A stretch of DNA of 64,000 nt from Cliona cf. orientalis. Lineage: Eukaryota; Porifera; Demospongiae; Clionaida; Clionaidae. The notes under the pieces were generated by a model. The model saw only the letters and a program-made list of their open reading frames with translations. It ran no database searches and was not told the DNA's origin. The position numbers and the translations under genes are program-made. This document shows, one piece after another, positions 48,495 through 60,361 of this stretch. The stretch lies in assembly GCA_963930775.1 (NCBI GenBank), contig OZ005699.1, forward strand, positions 9,321,501 through 9,385,500, read 5' to 3'. The number at the start of each line of letters is the position of its first letter. The stretch's first letter is position 1.

Positions 48495-51400
48495 CTACGT
48501 AATTCTCTGCCCCATTTCAAAAGGGTCCTTCATTCCTAGCATCTCCCCAACGTATTCTGCCAAGTCAGCATTCTGAACGCTCCCAGCAGCTGCCTGTAGC
48601 CCGGCACACAGCTCTCTCTTCGACGATGACTTGATATCTTTACATTTCTTTGTGGTCCAGGTGTGGTAGAGCCCGGGATCAGGAGCCTGCATCACCTCAA
48701 GATGGCCGCTGGAACTGACTCTCTCAAACAACTCCACAGTGTACCTACATGGACACATACGTAATCTACTTCTGATATAATGATAATATGATAGGTCGGG
48801 AATCAATAGTATAACAAGTATTATTTTTTTGGCCTATATATAAGTATTATCATTTGCTGACATCATTATGATTAAATTTTGACATAATATATGCATTAAT
48901 TGTCTTTGAATCTAAGAAGAAAGGTTAGTCTAGTTATTAATTGCTATGGTATAGTCTAGATATAAAGTAGCATGTTCAGAACCATGATAGCTGCCTTCAC
49001 CTAGCTATGAGCTACGTTCTGGTTTTTGTTCCAGCTCCATAGCTCATTCCGTTACCGAGATACACTTTGGCGCGCGCCGCGGTGTGGAGTTAACGGGGCT
49101 AGACGGTGTCAGGGGTATCCCCTCTGGCACCTGCAGCTGAAAACTGCACATGGTCCTGGGCATATATGGCTTAGGGGTCGCCCAGGTTCCTCCCTCGAAT
49201 ACCCCCCATCCTGGACAAAGCCTGGTAATCCACCATAGGCTGACTTCGGTCCCCTGTGGCTGTGACACAGAAGCCTAACTGGCTGCAGTAATCTGCAGTG
49301 TACCCTGACCAACGTTCCAGCCTAGAGCTCGGAAGGTCGACGGGAGGATGGGGTTATAATTTTTAATTAATCAGCTAAAAATATTTTTCATTGTACAGTC
49401 CAACCTCGATTATCCGAACCCCTTTGGCCAAGGGGAAATATGGAACAGTTCGGATAAGCAAAAAGTTCGGATAACGTTGACCACACCCACTAGATCGATC
49501 ATGCATGCAAAAACGTATCATTGACAGATTTATCGAGCATTATGACGATTTTAATCCCATCCTCGATTGATAGAACGCTTACCATGCGTTTCTTTTACTT
49601 CTTTGAGCGTTAAAACTAGATTTGATAGCAGTGCAGCAGCTGATTCTCGCGTGGCAACGACGCGAAGTAGGTTTACTGCGCATGCGCAATCCAGTCACGT
49701 GGTCACAATGTGTACTTTGACCCTGAATTTTCTTTGCATCTCGAGTTCGGATAATCGAGAGTTCGGATAATCGAGGTTCGGATAATCGAGGTTAGACTGT
49801 ATATCATTTCATTATACTAAGATTATAGTTGTCCGTGCGTCCGTGCGTCCGTCCGAGCGGGAGGTGACCGGAAGTGATTTGACCCGAGCTAAAAAGTTTT
49901 CTTTCTGGGCGTCACTGGACTTGGGACGATACAGCAGACAGCCAACTAACGGCGGCTGGCTATGGCCCAGCAGCCACTAAAGTGAGCTGCTTAAAAAAAA
50001 ACGGCAGGACAGTATTTAGACTGAACTGTACACTTACATATGGCGGCCTGGAGAATGCGAAAGAGTGACATTCTGGAGTCGATGTTGCCCATAGGTGCTT
50101 TCCAGAGGGAGGCGATTCTATTCTAAACGTCTTTTCTTGGGACCCCTTGTGAGCGAAGCTGCAAGACAAGTAACGAATGTTTTATTAGCTAGGTGATTGA
50201 CAAAGTCACATGATTAGGCAGGATGTGCACATGCGCACAAATACGTAGGTAAAGGTCGTCGACCACACATGCACAATAATAGCACAAGGATAAAGGAGTG
50301 AGCGAGCGAAGCGAGCTCACTCCTTGTAATATTATAATTTTGCCTACACGTACTTACCTAAGATTTTGTTTTTAACTAAAATTGCATTAATTTTGTGGTG
50401 TAGCAAGCTTCCTTATAGCTAGACTATAATAACAAAAAGGGAAGCCATATAGCTACACGATAATTATTTCACCTGCTGTCTTTGTAGCCTCCTACGCTGT
50501 GGTAGTCATCCTTGTAGATGCAGACCAGCCGGTAGTCATAGTAACCCCATTCCCCGAACGCAGGAGAGATCCGAGGCGGGTGGTGGGGGTCAAAGGTCAT
50601 CCGCCAATTCTGGGAGTCAAAAAGCCAAAAAGCTACTGGGAAGTAGACACGGTGATTTAGCACAGCATTCGAACGACATCGCCGAAAAAATCCGCTACTA
50701 AATCTCACGTCGACATCTGCTAGAAATACAAGGCTATTGCCACTCTCTAATGTTGCCATGGCAACCTCTATGCCCCTCAGTCTGCTGAAGACGCCGATTG
50801 CCGTGACGATGCTGACTTGAGCTGGAAATGTGTCTTTCGTGAAATCGTCCACGATTGTTTGAATTTCTTCCTCGGCTGCGTAGCTGAATACAACCACTAT
50901 TAGGTGCAGTTTATTCTCCCTATACCTCAGTCCGATATCAGCATAGCTCGCCAAGAAATCATAAAATCTTTCGTCGATTTTTATCAGAGGCAATATCACA
51001 TGGACCGTCGGAGTGGAGAGAGAAATGTGTTCTTCCACGAGAGAAAAATCTGGAGTAACTTCTCGCACGAGGTGAAACTTCCGATAGAGAGGTCTCTCCC
51101 CTTTCATTAGCACTTTAACAGTGAGAAGATACTCTGTGCCAATGTGCGGATCGAAGCGTCTATAGCCATCGAGCACGTGGCTTATACGAGCTGCTTTCGT
51201 GCCAAGCTGTTCTTGCACGTAAGACTGCAGCATGTTTAGTACTTGAAGCATTTCTTGTCTGAAACTTGGCAACAGATAGTGTTGCGGGGAGGGGCTAAAT
51301 ATGACTTGAATTTGCGAATTGTTGAATCTAGTCCACGTTAAAAGATCAAATTTATTTCTAGGATTATGGACTGTTGATGGATAAGATTTGATCGATAGCA

Positions 51401-53654
51401 TGCCTCCTGGTGTATAACCCAAATGAGCAAAAACTGAGGATGAATTGACCTGCTTTAATTGTGGGTGAAGCTTCAGATCACAGCCGACACTTGCTGAAGG
51501 AGGTGGGGCTAAATTAGGTGGGAGGAGCTTACAAAGCTTGTTGAGATAGCCGACCATATTGTGCAACTTGTCGTAGCTCTGTTGAAATGCGAGTGACTTG
51601 TAGAAATGGTGGAGGCTTCGCATGTTGCCGGGGTTCTTGACAGGGTGGACCGATATGAGATCCTCCAGCCGAGGGTCTGTCCAAAGGGTGGGCGGAGTCA
51701 GCGTGTCACCAGAGTAGTCAAACTTGAATAAGGTACGAGACTGCATAGAGAGGAATGGAAAGAGTGGAGAAAATTTAATAATTATAAAGAAGAAAAAATC
51801 AAAATGACTTATCACAATGTTATTCGTATAAATTATTCTAAATGGCCCTAAATATTATCGGAGAAATGAATCATACATTAAATACTCATTAAGTTTAAAG
51901 AAATCATATCTATACAATCAAAATATTATCGTAAACTGTTTTAGACCCTCAAGCTGTGTATTATTATTGGCAAACATCTCACAATTATTACTAGTTCAGT
52001 ACGATAAAAATTACTGCCAAGTTTGCACTGCCAATAGGTCAAGTAAAGGTGCCAATTAAATATGATCTGAAATCTAGAATAATAGTAGTGATGCTGATAG
52101 CCTACTGTCAATTCAGTGATACAGAATTGCCACATTTATAGCAACAATTTACCGAGAGAATTTGCTATTGTAAGAATTTTTCTCCCATTATAATATCATA
52201 GCGTGGTCATACCTCGGCTGATGACGAACACTGAGTGTCGACCTTTCTACTGAGGCACCTCCCAATCTCAACGTCATCGTCATTCCATTTATCATCACTG
52301 TGAGCATCGTGGTAGAGCACTGAAAATTGCCATAATAATAATAATTATTGCGGAATGTGTGCATATCATAGTAATTAGTACAGGATTATTATATAATTTA
52401 CTACAAAATTATTTGTAGCCTTGTCCCTGGGAGGGGGGTATAGGCCACCCCCAATTTTTAATGTTATATGTAACAATATCATTATTATTGTGTTAGTACT
52501 AGATAATTACATCATTAAGGGGTCCCTTAATATAAAAATTATGCATGCTTGTGTATGTACATACCTGCATTAAGGCAGTTGTCCAGGTGAGGCCCCACCC
52601 CCCTCATTGCTCCGTTGCTCAGTATCACGCCCGGTCCTCCCATGCAGTATCTCTCGTGGGGCAACAGTTCCAATCTCTCTAAATCCTCCTTACGTCCGGC
52701 ACCAGCTCGACCCAGATACACCTGCTCGTATGGGTTCATCTGGCTTAACAAATCCGTCAGTTTGTCGGCACGAAGATACATGTCATCGTCGGCACGGATA
52801 AACCAGTTAAATTCATTTATGTGGTGCGAATACATGTACTTCATCACAGCAAATGCCTTTTTTAACGGAGGGTATACTCTGTCAGGAACTCCGTCTAGTT
52901 TGACTATTGGAAGGTGAGATAAATCGGCCGAGATATTACAATCCTCGCCAACGAAAAGAATCAATTTATCCACCTCCTTCCCCCAAGTTTCGTAGAGAGC
53001 TTTGGCCCTCGTTGCTAGGTACTCCTGCTGAGTCAGTACGCCAACCAGCACACCTTTCTTGAAGACGTATTCATCTTTCAGCGATTGAGGTTCGTTTCTC
53101 GTCCCAGGCCGAAACTTCTTTCTACGACTGTCTCTGAAATCGACGATCGGGTCCTCATTGCGTGGATAGAGAAACTCCATCATGGCGTCCATGTTCTCAA
53201 CTGGTGCAGTAGGTGCCAGATCTCCTAGGCACTTGCTGAACTTGGTGTAATTATGTACAAAGAGGGCAACTCTCGCTAGTCTCTTCAGTCTTTCCAATTG
53301 ATCACCACAGGTGCAGTTCTGAACGATATCTCGAGAATCTGGGGAAGCATGTTTCATATTTTGTTTAACGATTCTACTGTTACCGTCATCGATCTTAAAC
53401 ATCTGGCATGGATGATTCAGGGAGCCATCGCTCATCCCTCCGTTGCTGTTCAATGGCCCACCGTACAGTGCTGACGTCAGCAGCACGCCCAAGGTGAACC
53501 CGATAGCCAGGGCTACGGCATTACCTAGAGAATGGCGCATCTCGGAGACTCTGAGGAACGATGAAGAAGAGAGATGTTTCGAATCGATCCATGTGCTGAT
53601 TCTGGCCAATTGTATGCCACACCCACGTGGCCAGTGGGTTTTCTTGGCGACCAC
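48495..53654 (-). CDS. Chondroitin synthase-like protein B (beta-3 intact, beta-4 damaged)
   Basis: Four exons in phase: 53654-52565, 52319-52213, 51740-50473 and 48744-48495. The frame opens at 53654 (about 904 residues), but MRHSLGNAV at 53540 directly before the membrane anchor (ALAIGFTLGVLLTSAL) is a likely start (about 866). The beta-3 domain keeps every hallmark: QEYLATRAKALYETW, YPP, IRADDDMYL, CMGGPGVILS and DDDVEIGRC. The beta-4 domain keeps ADVDV. Where A and D have GWGEEDVD, B reads KDSRYTVE, about five residues shorter, and the HNWH motif reads YHTWTT. The family is Golgi chondroitin polymerase. The inference is that B adds GlcA and has little or no GalNAc transfer. The break coincides with the 1.7 kb last intron, so an unseen exon is a possible but unsupported alternative. 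Confidence 0.85.
48745..50472 (-). other. 1.7 kb intron of gene B with repeats
   Basis: Holds the pogo-like MITE at 49396-49799, a GC-rich unexplained block (about 49015-49345), an AAGGAGTGAGC hairpin (50293-50325) and AGGTAAAGGTCGTC (50247-50260). No exon restoring the missing GWGEED segment was seen. Confidence 0.55.
49396..49799. repeat. Pogo/Tigger-like MITE, copy 2
   Basis: 404 bp flanked by TA. The ends are CAGTCCAACCTCGATTATCC and its near-complement, with extra internal GTTCGGATAA repeats. It contains TGCGCATGCGCA (NRF-1-like) at 49677-49688. Non-coding. Confidence 0.88.
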
Positions 53655-53706
53655 ACCTCCACAAGAAAATTAACATCATTAACGATTGTGGAATGTTGAT
53701 GATTGT

Positions 53707-55285
53707 TTAATTATTACTATTTGCCTCGGGGCATATATGCAGTTTCTGTGGTAATAAATACGCGGGAATTTTGCTACACAATTCTACAATAGTTTTCTGT
53801 AATTTCACTGAGTTCTTTTGCACTATTTGGTGACCGAGCATAGTATAGTAAAGATGCACGCTGTACATGTGCTCTGGCTGCTTGATTGGGTGAAGGGTAA
53901 TTAGCCGCTGGAACAGAGGTTTTCCCCATAGTGTCTCTGGATGGAGAGCAGCTGAGTCATAGTCTTGAATAAAGTAGTCTTTGACCTGCGAACAGCGGTG
54001 TGTGAATGATGACAATGATGAAACAAGTCTATTCGTAAAAGCAGACTATTATTCTTCCATTGTTGCCACAATGGAAGCAATAGTATGCTAGTAATAGTGT
54101 TAACAATATTTCTAGGCATTTTAAATTTTATATTGATGGAGTGTAGTGAGTGAACTGAAGCTATGATTCAATGGCTGATTGTTCTTTAGAGAGATATAAT
54201 ATTATTATAGATGATGACATTGTCATTCTATAGATGAGAGTAGACCCCTCTATAGGGTGTCTAGAATAGAGGGACTCCACTGTATAAATATCTTTATGAT
54301 GGATATATAGTTACTAAGTATCATTACTTCTCACCTCTTCTGAATTAGAACACTGTATGCCAACACTTCTGCTAATACACCTGCCGAGCTCCACGTCTTC
54401 GTTAAACCACACCCCTCCAGCCACGCCCTTCCTGATTCGATTATGAGTCTCGACCACCTCCAAGCATCTATCAAGGTAGGGGGCAACTGCATTAAGGGTG
54501 GCTCTGCTCAGCACCACTCCAGGCCCACCCATACAGTAGCGCTCGTGTGATCTCAGCTGCAATCTCTGAATATCTTGCTTTTTCCCGACGCCAGATCGGC
54601 CGAGGTATATTTTCTCGTTAGGATCCAATCTCCCCAGGAGTCGATCCAATCTCCCCACTCGGATGTATACATCGTCGTCTGCCCTCACAAACCATTGGTA
54701 GTCGTTGCCATGGTAGCGATACATGTGTTGAAGAGCTGCAAATACCTTCCTTTGGGGAGGGTATGCAGAATCGGGTACATTTTTTAGACGAACAATCGGA
54801 AGTTTTGGATAAGATATGTTGCAGTCTGCTCCGACGTAGAAAACTACTTTATTGGCGGGATCTGTGTCCCTAGCCCAAGTTTCATAGATGGCTTTAGCTC
54901 GAGTCGCGAGATATTTCTCCGTTGTTATTATCGCGATGTAGATCCTCCCGCGTACCTTGTACTCTGAACTCAAATGCGCAGGCTCGCGTGTCTGCACTCG
55001 ACTGCTGAAAAGCTGTTTCCATGATGCGTACTTCACTGGCCTGTAGGCTTGCTCTCGATCGCTGTAGAACGATCCGTCTTTAGCTTTTGCTTCATTTTGT
55101 ATCAGCGATTCTCTTCTTGCGACGAGAGACTGAGCATGCGCAGTGAGGTCGAGGTCGTCATCGTAGTTGCACGTCCATGCCTGAAGGATAGGATAGAGGA
55201 CGTAGCCTAGAATGTAGCCGACAACTAAAGTGACTAGTGGAGATATTCGCACCATCGCTGATTCAGAGCCACTTGCATACTTCAC
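53707..55285 (-). CDS. Chondroitin synthase-like protein C, beta-3 domain only
   Basis: Two exons, 55285-54335 and 53985-53707, join in phase 0 (NSEE|VKDYF), about 409 residues. A type II anchor (LVTLVVGYILGYVLYPIL) is followed by a complete beta-3 domain: EKYLATRAKAIYETW, YPPQRK, VRADDDVYI, CMGGPGVVLS and NEDVELGRC. Exon 2 matches only the first 90 or so residues of the region that leads into the beta-4 domain in B and D (LITLHPIKQPEHMYSVHLYY), then stops at TAA. No beta-4 sequence lies in the 53 bp before gene B opens. C is therefore a natural single-domain GlcA-transferase-like protein, or it needs splicing into B exon 3, which would also be phase 0. That option is speculative. Confidence 0.82.
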
Positions 55286-55859
55286 GGAAGCCCCGTGTCA
55301 ATCAACGATATTATTGCAATAAACGCCCACCCCCAGAACGATAATTAGATAATAATTATAAAGTGCCCTAGGTATTAACATAGACCCAAATTGCACATGT
55401 TAGGCTGTCAATAGCTTGCTAATATAATATACTGTTTACTGGTCATCATTGGTTCAATAGCATTCACCAGCTGCAGCTGGTTTCGTATCTCATTTCAAAG
55501 CTACTCTTGAGTTATAACTCATTAATTTTTGTAACCTGATGTCAACCTTCACCATTATTACAATTACTCCAGCTGGCCCACAAGATTATTATTCTTTTTT
55601 TATAATAATTTGTACGAATACTATCACATGACAGTGGTATATATACAGCTTCCAGGATGGTGAAAAAACGTGACCAGAACAAAGAATAAAAATTAATAAT
55701 ATGACACTGCTGTTGTCATGAAGAAAGTTAATGAGCTGTATAGTGCTAAAATGCACAGGATGGGTGCTGAAACTGCTTTGTCAAAATTAAAATGAGAGAG
55801 AGAGAGAGAGAGAAAAGAAAGAGAGAGAAAGTATAATATAATAATCAGACCTGTGCTAG

Positions 55860-58800
55860 CTAGTTGTAGATGGCGTCAGAGTCGGAACCAATCGAGTCCC
55901 CTCCCTCCTCGGCCCCTGCCTCCCCCACCTCTGTCTCATTTCCATGCACCACCAACTGTGGCGAGTAACTCGGCAGAGAAGTAGAGTATTTAAGCTGGAC
56001 ACCTTTCGCATAGATGTAGTTTGCTAGTTCGATTCTATCTGCTAAGTTTTCTCCTCGTGAGCTGAAGCAGTGCTTTAGCTGTTTGTTGGAAAGGGTCTTT
56101 GGGCAATTCTTCTCGTGCCATCGATGACTAAGGGAAGTGTCTGGCGCTCTCAAGACGTCTAGACGCTTTCTCAGCACTTTTTCAAAAAAATTGACATCCT
56201 CTTCCCCCCAGCCGACAATATTGGTGTTCATTCCCCCCACAGTGTCGTAGTCTGACTTGTATATACAGAGCATACCGTAGCTGTAGTAAGCCCAGTGACC
56301 GTGCATTCGTTTCATCGAGATCCTAGACGGCCGCTTCTTTTCACGATAAACGTAATCAAGATTGTACAATTTAAAGAATTCCGGATAGTACACTCTCTTT
56401 CCGCGCACGGTGTTTTTTCGACATTTTTCGAGGAATGATTGCGAAACTGTCATATCGACGTCACAAAGAAACGCCAGTTCCTCAGGATAGAGCCTTGACA
56501 TGCCGAGATGGAGGGCCTTACCTCGTGAAAATTCACCTTTGCCCTCTACGACGGTCACAGAAGCCTCAGGGTACTTATCGCGAAGTGGCTCAAGAATCTT
56601 ATTAACAAACGATATATCGTCCATTCCGTACACAGCTAGGATGAGTTTGACATTTTCCTTCGACGCAAGCCCAAGGTTTTCGTACATTGTGATAAATTCA
56701 CGGAATCGCTCGTTGACCTTTGCCACTGGTACAACAAATGCTACGGTCGCCTGTGGGTCACCGCTGTCCTTCTGAGCAATGTAATTCGTCGCTAGCGGTC
56801 GAACAAAGTTGATTCTCCTCGAAATAACTCTCCGAAAACCATCGATAAAGAGACAATCCACGATATACTCACTTCCTCTCGAAGGATTATGACGCACCCA
56901 GCCGTTCACAATCTTCTTGAATCTCAATTTTCGTCCGTATTTTTCGCTGGCAGCCTGAACTACTTTGCCAAGCATCTCTTGTAGCTCACGTCTTGTGTTC
57001 TTCTGAGCGTGCAGCCAGTAGCTAGGCAGTACGGCCTTATCGGAATATATAACACGATCGTCGAAATACTGCCATGCTTGAATATCGTAGATGGTTGTGG
57101 GTTGATATCCGCTAGACAGCTCCGTAACCACGCCCATCGATGGACACCTAGCCTGTACGGTGCCGTCATTTTGACAGGGACACATGGACACTCCACAATC
57201 TTTCTCAGAAATTTCAGACTTTTCGTAAGAAGCGACAGCTTTACACACAACATTGAGGTCTTCCTGGCCAAATTTTGCTTTTTCTGTCGATTGTTTGAAC
57301 TCGATCTGCTTGTAGTGGTAGTGTATCTGGAGCATAGCCTGAGGGCTGGGCACAGGGTGGTAGGTGATGACGTCGTGAAAGAGGTTCGTTTTGGAGAGGT
57401 ATCTGGGTGTTAGGGGTTGGTTCGAGTAGTCAGCAAAAAAGAAGGATTTGGCCTGTATGTGTGTGTGCGTGTGGGGGGGGGGGGGGGGGGGGGGGGGGAA
57501 GAGAGAGAAGGTACATGTACATTAATATTACCATGACCTAGCATTGAAACACTGTGTTTCTCTTTCTACAACTAAAGAATTTTCATTAGTGACGCCACAG
57601 TAATTTTTGTCACATGATCTGTTAACACCCTATTCTATATATGCAGAAAATGTTCACCCATAGAAACCTTGTTCGATAGATACGACTCTCCAAAGGGCTC
57701 TCTTACTCTCATACATGTACAGCAAGATCTATAAAATGATGTACACAGACAATTCACACGAGAAAAGCCGTCTATTTTGGAGACCAGTAATTATATAAAC
57801 TTGATTGAGGGATTGCAATACTCAGTCCAGGCCAACTGTAAGCAGTGATAAGCATGCGTTCATATTCTGTGATTTACCACAAAAATACCCACCCACCCAC
57901 TTGAAATCTCAGAGCACAGCATTAAGTTTTAGTGACTAGTCGTACTAATGTCAGCAGCCTCTGTAGTGGGGGATAACTGAGAAATTAGTATTACATTTTT
58001 GTGATATTAGCCATCCATCACCTTCCCAACTAATTTGTAATAAGTAAATTTTCTTGAGGTAGTCAATATTCACTGGTGGCCAAGGAGTAGACTCCTGGTT
58101 ATTAGCAGTAACAAGATCACTCATACAATATTTTCCCCTCCCTTAGTGCAGTGGGATAGATGGATGGCTTACAATAACAGATCTGTGGATTTTATAAATA
58201 ACTGAGATGGCACTTGGGCATGTGTTAGTACATGTGTATCTCAGTGCCAATTATTACGAGTGCGTGTATATAATATATGAGAGTGTCAGAGGGAGAGGAT
58301 AAACAGAGAAAGAGAAAGAGAAAGAGAGAGAGGGAGGGATTTTACACATTAACAGTTCTATTAGCACCAAATGATCACACTTTACACAGTAACACCTCAT
58401 CAGTGAATTCCTCTATCAATACTCCCTTGGAGGGAGGAGGAGCACATCACTTTCTCATGCAACAACATAAAATTGATTACAGTGGAATCTCCCATACAAA
58501 GGACCCTCCATATTAAGCATAATTAATTAAGAACAAGATTCCTTTCCCCAAACTTCAATTTAAATCCTAAAGAGAGAAAATCTCCTTATTAAGGACAAAT
58601 GAGCTGGTCCCATGATTTCAAAGGCTTCGCTGTAGAGTGTTACAATAGTATTTGTGCTCACCTGTGCTGCCCTGGAGCACTGGATACCAATGTGCCGACT
58701 GATGCACCTCCCCAGCTCGACGTCGGGGTGACCGGACGAACCTTGACCTTTCCCGGACACCGCCGCATTGAGACACAGCTGCAGGTGCGGTACGAGCGTC

Positions 58801-59801
58801 TGCAAAAGCCTGTGACTCAGGACCACTCCACTGCTGCCCAGGCAATAGAGTTCATGTGGCAGGAGAGACAGTTTCTTGACATCCTTATCTTTACCCCTCG
58901 CCCCTCGACCTAGGTAGATGTTCTCCGAAGGATCGAGCTGTTTCAAGAGGCTCGTTAGTCTTGCTGCACGTACGTAGAGGTTGTCGTTTGCTAGCAAGAA
59001 CCACTGAAATTGGCTGCCGTAGTTATCACTGATGTACTTGATCACTGAGAAGTGTTTGGCTATCGAGTTTATCGGCAGATCCTGGACATTGGGTAAACGA
59101 ACCAGGGGCATCCCCCTGATGTGAGGATTAGTAGAAACATTACAGCAATTTTTCCCGACAAAGAACAGTATCTGCGGGACCTCGGCCCCCCACGTATCGT
59201 ACACCGTGCTAGCAGTCTGCAGATGGGTACTCGAGGTCACTACTGACACCAATAGCTGCTTTCGTAAATGAAACTCGTGCCCTAGGTATTGCACAGATTC
59301 TTCATCGTTGTCGCTGCTTGTGGATTTTGAACTTGTTGGAAGCTCGTTGACCTGTGGGTGAAGAAATCTGGTGATTTGTGTCTTATTTGAAGTTCTCTGT
59401 ACTTTTAGAGGAACGTAAAGGTCTTCAAAATCGCTGTCGAAGTTACTGGGACGATTTAGAGCTTGAATTGATGGCTTTTCGGAAGGTTCTAAAATTGGAG
59501 CATTGGAAACTGCTAGCGGTAGAGAATTTCGTAATCTTTGTAATTCTGCTCCACACACACACTCGGACGAGGGGAAGCTCCCGTTCGTTAGCGGGGAATT
59601 GGAGAGATCTCGGATTTGGTCACGAAATTGTACGAATCGCATCGACTCTCTCTCGAATCTTGTAGTTTCGCTGTAGGAACACCACCACAGCCGAAATGTG
59701 AAGGTGGACGTCAAAACCCCGCCCAAGACCACACCCACTAGTAGCGTGAGCCAGGGAGGGGGCGAATTAAACAGCACATGTAGACGGCGTGAGAATCGCA
59801 T
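55860..59801 (-). CDS. Chondroitin synthase-like protein D (beta-3 degraded, beta-4 intact)
   Basis: Exons 59801-58662 and 57452-55860 join in phase 0 (SRAAQ|AKSFFF), about 910 residues. An acceptor at 59833-59832 just before the ATG implies a 5'UTR intron. The anchor is WLTLLVGVVLGGVLTSTF. The beta-3 domain has lost key residues: ADDD reads ANDN, YPP reads LPI and MGGPG reads LGSSG, although DVELGRC remains. The beta-4 GalNAc-transferase domain is complete: LCDVDM, GHWAYYSYGM, GWGEEDVN and HRWH. The inference is that D transfers GalNAc and needs a GlcA-transferring partner. The tail is acidic and Gly/Ser-rich. It is divergent to IQUB across about 560 bp. Confidence 0.87.
57473..57498. repeat. 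G26 homopolymer (C26 on the coding strand)
   Basis: Lies about 20 bp upstream of the acceptor of gene D exon 2 (AG at 57454-57453), so it forms the polypyrimidine tract there. Confidence 0.9.
57499..58661 (-). other. Remainder of the gene D intron
   Basis: About 1.2 kb of AT-rich sequence with a GA-rich tract near 58300-58336. No exon, RNA gene or element was recognised. Confidence 0.5.
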
Positions 59802-59833
59802 TGTTTGCTCTGATACTTGGACCACAGCCACCT

Positions 59834-60361
59834 GCAGACAAAATACAACAAATATGGGATTGTCAAAATTTTATCACGCATCACAATTATTCTGCTAAAA
59901 TAACTGATATAAAAAAATCTGAATTTTTTGTACTGGGATCACGGATCGCTCGATTAAGTATCTGTGTACCTTGTTTTGTTGTACACACAGAGCGCTCTCG
60001 CAAACACAACAAAAAGCCGCAAGAGCTAGCTCGCTAAATAAACTAAACCGCACAGTACAAAAAAACTGAGCTACTTTGATAAATACCTGAGTCCGCTGTA
60101 CCTTTTAATGCGATAGACTTTATCTTTCTCTGGAGCGAAGGGCCATCGATCGAGCGAAGACGAGCTAGCGAACACAGCGAAACACTTCAACGCCTCACTC
60201 CTTCCTTCTCTTCAAAGGCTTCAATTTATACCTCCAAAATACCGTGATAAACGGGTTAAATTAGAACTGCTAAATAAAGGCGTTGCTAGGTAACCGTTGT
60301 CCCCGCAACGGCGCCGCATGCTGAATGTTGATCCAAGAGGGTCAGGGAGAAAAGATTATCA
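59834..60361. promoter_or_regulatory. Shared 5' region of gene D and IQUB
   Basis: Holds the first (non-coding) exon and intron of gene D on the minus strand and the IQUB promoter on the plus strand. GC content rises near 60295-60320 (CGGCGCCGC). No TATA box assigned. Confidence 0.45.

Noticed and set aside
49026-49312. Overlapping open frames in the GC-rich block
   Set aside because: Frames on both strands of equal length with no family features; likely due to composition.
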